Positions 41,289-48,536 of a stretch of DNA of 48,536 nucleotides are shown one piece after another. The stretch is from an uncultured bacterium (GTDB taxonomy: Bacteria > Hydrothermota > Tepidihabitantia > Tepidihabitantales > DTDR01), in assembly GCA_938040315.1 (NCBI GenBank), contig CALHQW010000021.1, positions 1-48,536 of the forward strand, read 5' to 3'. The stretch's first letter is position 1. Each line of letters begins with the position of its first letter. Under the pieces are notes generated by a model that was not told the origin of the DNA, did not search any database, and saw only the letters and a list, made by a program, of their open reading frames with translations. A program made the position numbers and the translations under genes.

Positions 41289-43208
41289 ATGGAAAGAAAT
41301 AATTTCCAAAAAATTTTTAAGCCGGAATTTATTTTTTTGGATTTAGAATTTAATAGTAAAGAAGAACTTTTTTCTTTTGTTAAAAAACTTTTAGAAGAGA
41401 AAAAGATTATTAAAAAAGAAGAGGGTGAGAAACTGGTTAGTTTACTAAAAGAGAGAGAAGCCCTTGGTTCTACTGGTGTTGGTTTAGGAATAGCGCTTCC
41501 CCATTTAATTTTAAAGACAATCAAAGAGAGTTTTGTTGTATTTTTTCGTCTTAAAAGACCAATTGATTGGCAATCTTTAGACGAGAAACCAGTAAATTTA
41601 GTAGTCTTTCTTTTTTCCAAAGAAGAGGAGCATGATTTTTATCTTCAATCCCTTTCTTACATTGCCCAAATTTTACATAATAAAAGAATCCTTTCGGAAC
41701 TTTTAAAAGCCAAAACTAAAAAAGAAGTTTATGAATATTTAGTTTATAAGAGAGGGTTAAGTTTCTTTAAAAGATACAAAAAGGTTTTTTATTATCTTTT
41801 GGGAATAGTTTTGATATTTTTGGCTGCTAAATTTTTATTTACCAAAATAAAACTTCCCTATGCTTCCGATTTTAATTCACCTTTTTGGATAAAAAAAGAG
41901 ATTATTGCGGTGGTTTTATTTTTTTCCATGGTTTTGGGAACTTTGTTTTTCTTTTCTCATCGGGTTGCTTTTGGTGCTTTTGCCTTAATTTTCCTTTTGT
42001 TAACTGGGGTAGTTAATATTGAGACCGTAATAGAATTTATGTCTATTCCAACTATTCTTTTTATTATTATGGTGATGATAATGGTGAAATGGTTTAGTGA
42101 AAAAGGGGTTTTTAGATATTTAGTTATCAAAGCGATTCACTATTTTGGCAAATCGCCCCTTTTTCTTTTTGGTTCATTAATGTTTTTTTCGGCTATTCTT
42201 GGTGGTCTAATTGATGAGGTTTCAGCAATTTTGATTACTTTTGGTATTGCTATTGAAATTGTTAGATATACCAAAGGAAATATTATTCCTTATTTAATTG
42301 GTTTGGTATTAGCAACCAATATCGGAAGTGCCTTAACTTTGATTGGTAATCCGATCGGCATTTACTTAGCCTTTTCAGCAAAGTTTACTTTTTTAGACTT
42401 CCTAAAAAATTCTACTCCCCTTTCTTTACTTTCTTTATTTCTCACCATATTTATTATTCTTTTCCTTTATCAGAAAAAGATTAAATTAGAAAATAAAATT
42501 GAACTTAAAAAATTGGCAGAGGAGATTGATAAAAAAGAAATAAGGGTTGCGGTTTTAATTTTTTTAGTTTTTGTTTTTTTGGTGATTACCCATTCCTTAT
42601 TGGAACATTTATTAAAAATTGAAGAACGGTCAATGTTATTGGGTGCGGGACTTTTAGTTGTTGGTTTTATTATTTTTTATGAAAAAGAACATTCTCGCTT
42701 TTTTGTTGAAAGGGGCCCTGATTGGTGGACGATTTTATATTTTATGTTTCTCTTCGCTAATGCGGGTTGTTTAGAATATACCGGCGTGACTAATAAATTA
42801 GCCTATCTTTTAAGTGAAGGTGCTAAAAAATTTCCTTTTTTTAGAGAAGATTTAAAGGAGACCTTCGGTGCTTTGACAATGCTTTTATGGGGAAGTGGTC
42901 TATTATCTGGTTTCGTTGATAATTTACCGATTGTTGCCGCTTTGGTTCCGGTGGTAAAGAATTTAATTTTAAAAGGTATTCCCTTAGGTAATCAGTTATA
43001 TTGGTCCTTATTAATTGGTGGCTGTTTTGGTGGTAATTTAACAATGATTGGTTCAACTGCCAATTTAGTTGCTATTGGTTTATATGAGAGAACTTTTCGA
43101 AAGACCTTTCGTTTTGCTGATTGGTTAAAAGCGGGAATCATTGTTACCTTTTTAACCCTTTTATTTGCAAATTTATTATTTTTAATTAAAATTTTAATCT
43201 TAAAATAA
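41289..43208 (+). CDS. PTS EIIA-type domain fused to an ArsB/NhaD-superfamily transporter
   Basis: This 639-residue protein has two parts. Residues 1-155 match fructose-type EIIA: T-G-V-G-L-G-I-A-L-P-H with the phospho-His at about 72, then R-P-I-D-W-Q-S-L-D-E-K-P-V-N-L-V. The usual Gly after that His is Leu here. Residues of about 165-639 form some twelve membrane helices of the ion-transporter superfamily: T-N-I-G-S-A-L-T-L-I-G-N-P-I and G-G-N-L-T-M-I-G-S-T-A-N-L-V. Likely substrates are anions or Na+/H+. It is the first gene of an operon with the USP-like gene and rocD. Confidence 0.85.
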   Translation: MERNNFQKIFKPEFIFLDLEFNSKEELFSFVKKLLEEKKIIKKEEGEKLVSLLKEREALGSTGVGLGIALPHLILKTIKESFVVFFRLKRPIDWQSLDEKPVNLVVFLFSKEEEHDFYLQSLSYIAQILHNKRILSELLKAKTKKEVYEYLVYKRGLSFFKRYKKVFYYLLGIVLIFLAAKFLFTKIKLPYASDFNSPFWIKKEIIAVVLFFSMVLGTLFFFSHRVAFGAFALIFLLLTGVVNIETVIEFMSIPTILFIIMVMIMVKWFSEKGVFRYLVIKAIHYFGKSPLFLFGSLMFFSAILGGLIDEVSAILITFGIAIEIVRYTKGNIIPYLIGLVLATNIGSALTLIGNPIGIYLAFSAKFTFLDFLKNSTPLSLLSLFLTIFIILFLYQKKIKLENKIELKKLAEEIDKKEIRVAVLIFLVFVFLVITHSLLEHLLKIEERSMLLGAGLLVVGFIIFYEKEHSRFFVERGPDWWTILYFMFLFANAGCLEYTGVTNKLAYLLSEGAKKFPFFREDLKETFGALTMLLWGSGLLSGFVDNLPIVAALVPVVKNLILKGIPLGNQLYWSLLIGGCFGGNLTMIGSTANLVAIGLYERTFRKTFRFADWLKAGIIVTFLTLLFANLLFLIKILILK

Positions 43209-43552
43209 TGGAGAATATCATTTTCGTAATTGATAAAGAGAAAAATTTCTATCTAAAAATTTTAAATTATTTAAAAGAAAATAAAAAAAAGGTAATTCTT
43301 TTAGGCTTTCCAAAAAAGGGTGAAGAGGAGCGGGAATATTGGCATTTACTATTTTCTTTATGTGAGAAATTGGAATGTGAAAAAATTCCTTTTTCTTTCG
43401 GAATGGAAAAAGGTTCCTTGTTTAATATTTTAGAGTTGGCAAAAGCCGTTTCTGCTGAATTAATTATCTTACCAAAAAGTAAATTTTTGCTTTTGGGTGA
43501 AGAATATGAAGATTTTTTAAAGGAATTAGAAATACCAATTTTGATTTATTAA
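43208..43552 (+). CDS. Small USP-like alpha/beta protein
   Basis: This 114-residue protein begins I-I-F-V-I-D and has alternating strands and helices. A late segment, A-E-L-I-I-L-P-K-S, suggests a universal-stress-protein-like Rossmann fold. The ATP-binding G-x2-G-x9-G-S motif of classical UspA is not seen, so nucleotide binding is doubtful. Its ATG overlaps the transporter stop (TAATG). USP domains are often attached to ion transporters as regulators, and a similar role here is inferred from position. Confidence 0.5.
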   Translation: MENIIFVIDKEKNFYLKILNYLKENKKKVILLGFPKKGEEEREYWHLLFSLCEKLECEKIPFSFGMEKGSLFNILELAKAVSAELIILPKSKFLLLGEEYEDFLKELEIPILIY

Positions 43553-43556
43553 GATT

Positions 43557-44744
43557 ATGAGAAAAGAAGAGTATATTGATTTGACTTTTAAATATAGTGC
43601 CAAAAATTATTATCCTTTGCCAGTTGTTTTATCTTATGGTGAAGGTGTTTATGTTTATGATGTGGAAGGAAAAAAATATTTAGATATGCTTTCTTCTTAT
43701 TCCGCCTTAAATCAAGGTCATCGCCATCCCAAAATTATTCAAACTTTAAAAGAACAAGTTGATAAATTGACTTTAACCTCTCGGGCTTTTCACAATGATA
43801 AATTTCCAATTTTTTGTAAATATCTTTGCGAAATTACTAAGAAAGATAAAGTTCTCTTGATGAATACTGGTGCCGAAGCAGTAGAAACCGCAATTAAAGC
43901 AGCAAGAAAATGGGGATATTTAAAAAAGAAAGTAAAGGAAAATCAAGCCGAAATTATTGTTTGTGAAAATAACTTTCACGGCAGGACAACCACCATTATC
44001 AGTTTTTCAACAGAAGAACAATATAAATTTGGTTTTGGTCCTTTTACCCCTGGTTTTAAAATCATTCCTTATGATGATTTAGAAAGTTTAGAAAAGGCAA
44101 TAAACGAAAATACAGTTGGTTTTTTAGTTGAACCGATTCAGGGAGAAGGTGGAGTAATCGTTCCTAAAGAGGGTTATTTAAAAAAGGCAAAAGAAATATG
44201 TGAAAAAAATAATGTCTTATTTATCTTAGATGAAATTCAAACTGGTTTAGGAAGGACGGGAAAACTTTTCTGTTACGAATATGAAGAGGCAGAGCCAGAT
44301 ATATTGATTTTAGGAAAAGCCTTGGGAGGCGGTGTCTATCCAGTTTCAGCAATCTGTGCTAATGATAATATTATGGATGTATTTACTCCCGGTGACCATG
44401 GTTCTACTTTTGGTGGCAATCCTTTGGCTTGTGCTGTTGGGATTGCTTCTTTAAAGGTAATTATTGAAGAAAATTTAGTAGCGAATGCCAAGATAATGGG
44501 CGAATATTTTATTAATCGATTAAAGGAGATAAGCTCACCAATTATTAAAGAAATTAGGGGCAAAGGTTTATTAATTGGTGTGGAACTAAAAGAAAAGGCA
44601 AGACCTTATTGTGAGAGATTAATGGAAAAGGGGATTTTAGTAAAGGATACGCGAGAGGATGTGATAAGATTTGCGCCTCCTTTAATTATCAAAAAAGAAG
44701 AGATTGATTGGGCAATAGAGAAAATAAAAGAGGTCTTTCAATAA
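43557..44744 (+). CDS. rocD: Ornithine aminotransferase
   Basis: This 395-residue protein is a class III aminotransferase of the ornithine-oxo-acid type: L-D-M-L-S-S-Y-S-A-L-N-Q-G-H-R-H-P, N-T-G-A-E-A-V-E-T-A-I, F-H-G-R-T-T-T, D-E-I-Q-T-G-L-G-R-T-G and the PLP lysine in L-G-K-A-L-G-G-G. S-A-L-N-Q-G-H distinguishes it from the acetylornithine enzymes. It makes glutamate semialdehyde, the substrate of the P5C dehydrogenase encoded at 36972-38531. It starts 4 nt after the USP-like gene. Confidence 0.9.
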   Translation: MRKEEYIDLTFKYSAKNYYPLPVVLSYGEGVYVYDVEGKKYLDMLSSYSALNQGHRHPKIIQTLKEQVDKLTLTSRAFHNDKFPIFCKYLCEITKKDKVLLMNTGAEAVETAIKAARKWGYLKKKVKENQAEIIVCENNFHGRTTTIISFSTEEQYKFGFGPFTPGFKIIPYDDLESLEKAINENTVGFLVEPIQGEGGVIVPKEGYLKKAKEICEKNNVLFILDEIQTGLGRTGKLFCYEYEEAEPDILILGKALGGGVYPVSAICANDNIMDVFTPGDHGSTFGGNPLACAVGIASLKVIIEENLVANAKIMGEYFINRLKEISSPIIKEIRGKGLLIGVELKEKARPYCERLMEKGILVKDTREDVIRFAPPLIIKKEEIDWAIEKIKEVFQ

Positions 44745-44757
44745 TTATCTTTAATTA

Positions 44758-44786
44758 TTGACTTTTCAAAATTTTTTCTTTATATT
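44758..44786 (+). promoter_or_regulatory. Promoter upstream of the GC-rich hairpin element
   Basis: TTGACT (44758-44763), a 17-nt spacer and TATATT (44781-44786) would start transcription near 44793, just before the folded element at 44811-44890. Confidence 0.5.
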
Positions 44787-44810
44787 TTTGACAATGGGAG
44801 TTAGAAGGGA

Positions 44811-44890
44811 TGCCGCCCTTCCGCAAGTCCATCATTCTGTTGTTCCTACCCACCGTAGAAACACACACCTCCTGCTTGCGAAGGGCGGCA
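44811..44890 (+). ncRNA. Candidate structured RNA or folded DNA element before hsdM
   Basis: Arms 44811-44827 and 44875-44890 pair over 16 bp with one bulged C (TGCCGCCCTTCCGCAAG with CTTGCGAAGGGCGGCA). Inside, TGTTCCTAC (44841-44849) pairs with GTAGAAACA (44855-44863) across a 5-nt loop with one mismatch. The 80 bases are far richer in G+C than their surroundings, as are the tRNA and SRP RNA. No T-run follows, so it is not an ordinary terminator. It could be a small RNA, a leader of the hsd operon or the mark of an insertion. Confidence 0.45.
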
Positions 44891-44894
44891 AGAA

Positions 44895-44922
44895 TTGACA
44901 AAATTCAAAGTGCAGGTATAAT
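44895..44922 (+). promoter_or_regulatory. Promoter of the hsd operon
   Basis: TTGACA (44895-44900), a 16-nt spacer and TATAAT (44917-44922) precede a leader with AGGAGG (44936-44941) before the hsdM ATG at 44949. Confidence 0.75.
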
Positions 44923-44948
44923 ATAATATTTTAAAAGGAGGATAAAAC

Positions 44949-46496
44949 ATGGAAGAAAGAGAGATAAACTTTGAAGATAAATTGTGGAAGGCTGCTGATA
45001 AATTGAGAAAGAAAATTGAGGTTCATGAATATAAATATGTGTGTTTGGGTCTAATATTTTTAAGATATATTTCCTATGCTTTTGAAGAAAGGCAGAAAGA
45101 ATTAGAGAAAAAATTTTGCGATCCCCGGGATGATGAGTATATTCCTGATGAAAAGATGAGGATAGAGGCTGAAAAAGACAAAGACAGATATCTTTGCGAA
45201 GGCGTTTTATATGTTCCGGAGGAGGCAAGATGGGATTATCTTGTTAAGAACGCAAACCAACCAGATATTGGTAAAATTATTGACAGAGCAATTGAATTGC
45301 TGGAAAAAGAATATCCGAGGCAATTAAAGGATGTAATTCCAAAGATATATACAAGCATAAATCTTGATTCTTTTGACCTTGCTTATTTAATAAATACTTT
45401 TACTCAAATAGATTTTGGGTATGATCACAAAGGAAAGGATATATTTGGCAGGATTTATGAGTATTTTCTTGGTAAATTTACAGAGGCAGAAGGTAAAAGG
45501 GGAGGAGAGTTTTACACTCCTCGCTCGGTAACAGAACTTATAGTTAAAGTGCTGGATGTTAAGGGTGGAAGGATTTTTGACCCGGCTTGTGGTTCAGGAG
45601 GTTTCTTTGTTTCCGCTTTGAAAAAGATGGAAAAAGAAGGTTTAGATAAAAACACCCTCTCAATTTATGGACAGGATTCAAAACCTATGTGTTGGAAGAT
45701 ATGCAAAATGAATCTTGTCATAAGAGGTGCCGAAGGCGACATAAGGATTGGTGATTCCTATCATCAAGATCAATTCTTTGATTTACGGGCAGAATATGTT
45801 GTTTCTAATCCACCTTTTAATGATAGTGGATGGGGAGCGGATAGAGTAAAATATGATGATCCGAGATTCAAATATGGAATTCCACCAGATAATAATGGCA
45901 ATTATGCATGGATACAGCATTATATTTATCACCTTGCACCTAATGGAAAGGCAGGTTTTGTTATGGCAAATGGTGCCCTCTCGGTTGGTGGCTTAGAAGG
46001 AGAGATAAGAAAAAAGATAATTCAAGATGATTTAGTTTGGGGGATAGTTGCCTGTCCAGCAAAACTATTTTACAATGTCTCTTTACCGGTTTCTTTATGG
46101 TTTTTAAGAAAATCAAAACCAGAATATATGAAAGGAAAAGTTCTATTTATTTATGCCAAGAAATTATTTAAACCGATTTCAAGAAGACAGGTTATTTTTA
46201 CTGAAGAGCACATAGAAAAAATTGTGGAAAAATTCAGGATGTTTGAAAAAGGAGAGGACGAGGAAAAAATTAACGAAATTGGCTTTGCTAAGGTTGCTGA
46301 TTTAAAAGAGATTGAAAAGAATGGATTTGTTTTAACACCGGGTAGATATGTCGGCATAAAACTGGAAGAGGATGAAATTCCTTTTGAGGAGAAGATGAAA
46401 ACTTATTCGGAGGAATTTTCAAAATTGCTTGCAGAGGAGGCTCAACTTACCAAAAAGATAAAAGAAGTTTTTAAATCTTTGAAATTTGAGGTGTAA
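44949..46496 (+). CDS. hsdM: Type I restriction-modification DNA methyltransferase subunit
   Basis: This 515-residue protein has an HsdM N-terminal helical domain (about 5-150). An N6-adenine methylase domain follows: SAM motif I in F-D-P-A-C-G-S-G-G-F-F and motif IV V-S-N-P-P-F, preceded by G-G-E-F-Y-T-P-R. It methylates adenine in the sequence chosen by HsdS and forms M2S with it. A clean promoter and Shine-Dalgarno precede it. hsdS follows after a small MNT/HEPN pair. Confidence 0.95.
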   Translation: MEEREINFEDKLWKAADKLRKKIEVHEYKYVCLGLIFLRYISYAFEERQKELEKKFCDPRDDEYIPDEKMRIEAEKDKDRYLCEGVLYVPEEARWDYLVKNANQPDIGKIIDRAIELLEKEYPRQLKDVIPKIYTSINLDSFDLAYLINTFTQIDFGYDHKGKDIFGRIYEYFLGKFTEAEGKRGGEFYTPRSVTELIVKVLDVKGGRIFDPACGSGGFFVSALKKMEKEGLDKNTLSIYGQDSKPMCWKICKMNLVIRGAEGDIRIGDSYHQDQFFDLRAEYVVSNPPFNDSGWGADRVKYDDPRFKYGIPPDNNGNYAWIQHYIYHLAPNGKAGFVMANGALSVGGLEGEIRKKIIQDDLVWGIVACPAKLFYNVSLPVSLWFLRKSKPEYMKGKVLFIYAKKLFKPISRRQVIFTEEHIEKIVEKFRMFEKGEDEEKINEIGFAKVADLKEIEKNGFVLTPGRYVGIKLEEDEIPFEEKMKTYSEEFSKLLAEEAQLTKKIKEVFKSLKFEV

Positions 46497-46548
46497 ATTA
46501 ATTATAAAAGAAGTGATATCGTAATGTAAAATCAGGAGGTGGATAAGA

Positions 46549-46842
46549 ATGAGCATAGAAAAAATTAAAAACAAAATTAAAGAGAAAAAAGACTTTTTGA
46601 GGGAGAAATATAAAATAGAGCAGATAGCGATATTTGGTTCGATAGCAAGGAAAGAAGAGAGAGAAAGTAGCGATGTTGATATTATCCTTGAATTTTCAGA
46701 GCCAATTGGGTGGGAAATTGTTGAGATAAAGGATTATTTTGAATCACTTCTTGGTTTAAAAGTAGATATTTTAACTTACCAAGCGGTTTTGAGAAAGTCT
46801 TCATTAGGGAATTCCATAAAAAGGGATTTAATCTATGTCTAA
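46549..46842 (+). CDS. MNT-type minimal nucleotidyltransferase (MntA-like)
   Basis: This 97-residue protein has the minimal nucleotidyltransferase core F-G-S-I-A-R-K-E ... S-S-D-V-D-I-I-L with a third acidic residue in V-D-I-L-T. In characterised MntA/HepT pairs the MNT protein adds AMP to a tyrosine of the HEPN RNase and silences it. GGAGG precedes the ATG, and its end overlaps the HEPN gene by 8 nt. It sits within the hsd locus, a common place for such pairs. Confidence 0.88.
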   Translation: MSIEKIKNKIKEKKDFLREKYKIEQIAIFGSIARKEERESSDVDIILEFSEPIGWEIVEIKDYFESLLGLKVDILTYQAVLRKSSLGNSIKRDLIYV

Positions 46843-47116
46843 AAGGGGACCAAAGCTTTTAATAGAAGACATGCTTAATGCAATTGAAAAGATAGAAAGA
46901 TATCCCCAAAACATAAAATCAGTTGAGCAGTTTATGGAAAATGATATTATTTCGGATGGAGTAATTAGAAATTTAGAAATCATCGGAGAAGCGGCAAGGA
47001 GTCTTCCGATAGAAATATATCAAAAATATTCAGATATTTCTTGGAAAGTCATTAAAGACCAAATTTCTCCATTAAAGGAGAAGTTAAAAATAATTTGGGA
47101 GGAGATAAAATGCTAA
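46835..47116 (+). CDS. HEPN (HepT/DUF86-like) protein lacking the RNase motif
   Basis: This 93-residue protein matches HepT up to I-I-G-E-A-A-R-S-L-P and I-S-W-K-V-I-K. It then jumps to D-Q-I-S-P-L-K-E-K-L, which in full-length relatives lies some 22 residues further on. The missing segment is the one that normally holds R-x4-6-H-x-Y, the RNase active site and AMP-accepting tyrosine. The frame is intact, so this looks like an in-frame deletion between similar W-K-x-I-K stretches. The product is probably not toxic. It overlaps MNT by 8 nt and hsdS by 7 nt. Confidence 0.8.
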   Translation: MSKRGPKLLIEDMLNAIEKIERYPQNIKSVEQFMENDIISDGVIRNLEIIGEAARSLPIEIYQKYSDISWKVIKDQISPLKEKLKIIWEEIKC

Positions 47117-48438
47117 AATTCCGCTGGGAAACAGAATTTAAAGAGACAGAAATTGGAGAGATACCGAAAGATTGGGAGATAGAAAATCTAGGTTGGGCAG
47201 TTAAAAGTTTGGAAAGTGGAAGTAGACCAAAGGGAGGGTTATTAAAGCACGATCCCAATGGAATTTTGAGTATAGGTGGAGAAAACATAACATGGCAAGG
47301 AGATCTGACATTAGATAACTGTTTGAGGTTTAAAGAAGAATTTTACGAATCTTTGAAGAAAGGAAAAATAGAAAAAGAAGATATTTTGCTTGTTAAAGAT
47401 GGAGCTACTATTGGTAAATTGGCGTATGTTAAAGAGGTTCCTGAAGGCAGAGCAATGGTGAATGAACATGTTTTTTTAATAAGAACTGATAAAGAGAAAT
47501 ACAATCCGAGATATCTCTTCTATTATTTATTTTCAGATGCAGGGCAAAGGTTAATAGAGAGTGCAATTGGTGGAAGTGCTCAAGGTGGGATCAAAAGAGA
47601 TATAACTGAAATAGTGAAAATTCCTATTTTTCCCTTTGAAGAGCAATCCCGCATTGCTACTGTCTTATCCTATTTTGATGATTTGATAGAGAATAAGAAA
47701 AGACAGAATGAGATTTTAGAAAAAACGGCAATAGCAATTTTTAAGAACTGGTTTGTTGACTTTGAACCGTTTAAGAATGAAGAATTTGTGGATAGCGAAT
47801 TGGGAAAGATACCAAAGGGGTGGGAGGTTAAAAAGATAACAGAAGTGGTAAAAATTTTGAGGGGAATTTCTTTTGATTCAAAAGATGCCTCATTTGAATA
47901 TTTTGAAGATGCAATACCCATTTTACGAGCTAATAACATTAAGCCAAATAGAACAATAGACTTAACTGATTTAATGTTTATCCCTAAGTCTAAAGTGTCA
48001 GAAGAAAAGAAATTAAAGGAGTTGGATATAGTAATTGTTGGCTCTAATGGAAATCCAGAATTAGTTGGAAATTTTGCTTGTTTCATTGAAATTTTACCTC
48101 CAAAAGATTTTTCTTTTGGCTCGTTTATGTATTGTTTAAGAACAAATAGTAAAATTTTTTTCCCATTTATTTATTGCATTCTTAATTCAAATTATTTTAG
48201 TGAATATCTTGCTTCCGTAGTTACAGGTACTAACATTTCAAATCTAAAAAAATCAGATTTAGAAAACTTCCAAATTGTTATCCCTCCCCCTCCCATTCTC
48301 CAAAAATTTCACTCCCTCGTTGAACCCTTATTTCAAAAAATCATAAACAATCAAAAACAGATTATGGTTTTAAGGAAAATCAGGGATACCCTTTTACCTT
48401 TACTTGTCTTTGGAAAATTGAGAGTAGAGGAAATATAA
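47110..48438 (+). CDS. hsdS: Type I restriction-modification specificity subunit
   Basis: The protein has 442 residues from ATG 47110, chosen because GGAGG lies 7 nt upstream; the frame opens at TTG 47095. Two target-recognition domains start at E-I-G-E-I-P-K-D-W-E and L-G-K-I-P-K-G-W-E. Each is followed by a conserved helix: E-E-Q-S-R-I-A-T-V-L-S-Y-F-D-D-L-I-E-N-K in the middle and L-V-E-P-L-F-Q-K-I at the end. The two domains read the two halves of a split target. The first domain begins with the S-G-S-R-P-K-G-G type motif. The target is not predictable by eye. Confidence 0.93.
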   Translation: MLKFRWETEFKETEIGEIPKDWEIENLGWAVKSLESGSRPKGGLLKHDPNGILSIGGENITWQGDLTLDNCLRFKEEFYESLKKGKIEKEDILLVKDGATIGKLAYVKEVPEGRAMVNEHVFLIRTDKEKYNPRYLFYYLFSDAGQRLIESAIGGSAQGGIKRDITEIVKIPIFPFEEQSRIATVLSYFDDLIENKKRQNEILEKTAIAIFKNWFVDFEPFKNEEFVDSELGKIPKGWEVKKITEVVKILRGISFDSKDASFEYFEDAIPILRANNIKPNRTIDLTDLMFIPKSKVSEEKKLKELDIVIVGSNGNPELVGNFACFIEILPPKDFSFGSFMYCLRTNSKIFFPFIYCILNSNYFSEYLASVVTGTNISNLKKSDLENFQIVIPPPPILQKFHSLVEPLFQKIINNQKQIMVLRKIRDTLLPLLVFGKLRVEEI

Positions 48439-48439
48439 A

Positions 48440-48536
48440 ATGACACAGCTCACTGAAGAATATATGGTTGAACAACCAGTTATAAATTGGCTTATAAGTT
48501 TGGGTTATTCCTATGTTCATGGGTCAGAATTATCTC
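48440..48536 (+). CDS. hsdR: Type I restriction endonuclease subunit R (3' partial)
   Basis: Only the first 32 codons are in the window, starting at ATG 48440 one base after the hsdS stop. The sequence M-T-Q-L-T-E-E-Y-M-V-E-Q-P and L-G-Y-S-Y-V-H-G-S-E-L is typical of the HsdR N-terminus. The nuclease and helicase parts lie outside, so completeness cannot be judged. Confidence 0.8.
   Translation, partial: MTQLTEEYMVEQPVINWLISLGYSYVHGSELS

Noticed and set aside
47670-48086. 138-codon minus-strand ORF opposite hsdS
   Set aside because: It is antisense to the conserved HsdS central region and second recognition domain; low-complexity Ser/Phe/Ile composition is typical of a shadow frame.

Overview
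The window is AT-rich, gene-dense bacterial DNA. Several genes point to a fermentative, probably thermophilic or deep-branching anaerobe of the FCB-like candidate phyla, and WOR-3/Stahlbacteria is my best guess. At least seven secreted proteins end in, or in the remnant of, a Por/type IX-like C-terminal tail (I-Y-D/N-I-x-G-K/R ... K-G-I/V-Y-Y/F-L ... K-I/V-I-I-L). Other pointers are a one-chain ADP-forming acyl-CoA synthetase, an S55 (SpoIVB-like) peptidase outside any sporulation context, and many promoters whose -10 box lies only 5-9 nt before the start codon. The taxonomic call is inference; no database was searched.

Layout. 1-2094: a partial secreted protein with eight YadA-head-like 15-residue repeats, then a small sorting-tail protein and a clear terminator. 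2216-2338: one copy of a 124-bp dispersed repeat whose second copy is inverted at 36807-36930. 2344-9214 (minus): a secreted zinc metalloprotease, a propeller protein, an S55 peptidase, a nitroreductase and signal peptidase I (lepB). 9294-12258: two poorly characterised genes and etfBA. 12298-14263: an SfsA-GIY-YIG fusion and a TrmB-family regulator with a dyad over its own promoter. 14260-20321: four secreted proteins (LVIVD propeller, FG-GAP/ASPIC-UnbV, an unknown, M28 peptidase), directly followed by tRNA-Leu(CAG). 20479-23242 (minus): comF, lgt, mtnA, hup. 23418-28172: ADP-forming acyl-CoA synthetase coupled to a TldD/TldE pair. 28204-32950: TPR protein, NMT1-like binding protein, large SRP RNA, dnaX, Yip1-type membrane protein. 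32951-36730 (minus): nfo, hisC, a flippase-like UPF0104 protein and a GT2 glycosyltransferase as one operon. 36972-44744: P5C dehydrogenase, a secreted repeat protein, a thioredoxin-like protein with a YraQ-type permease, a PTS-EIIA/ion-transporter fusion, a USP-like protein and ornithine aminotransferase. 44745-48536: a type I restriction-modification locus (hsdM, MNT/HEPN pair, hsdS, start of hsdR) preceded by a GC-rich folded element.

How the genes work together. Ornithine aminotransferase plus P5C dehydrogenase convert ornithine to glutamate. ETF and the ADP-forming synthetase fit amino-acid or acyl-CoA oxidation with substrate-level ATP synthesis. LepB, Lgt and the SRP RNA belong to the export pathway that would serve the many secreted proteins. 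The right end looks like a defence island of different ancestry.

The most unusual signals are: a HEPN (HepT-like) protein that has lost the segment carrying its RNase motif; a GC-rich double-hairpin element before hsdM; the dispersed repeat with a covarying perfect palindrome; a terminator-like hairpin that contains the mtnA start codon; the pervasive leaderless promoter layout; and the EIIA/ion-transporter fusion.
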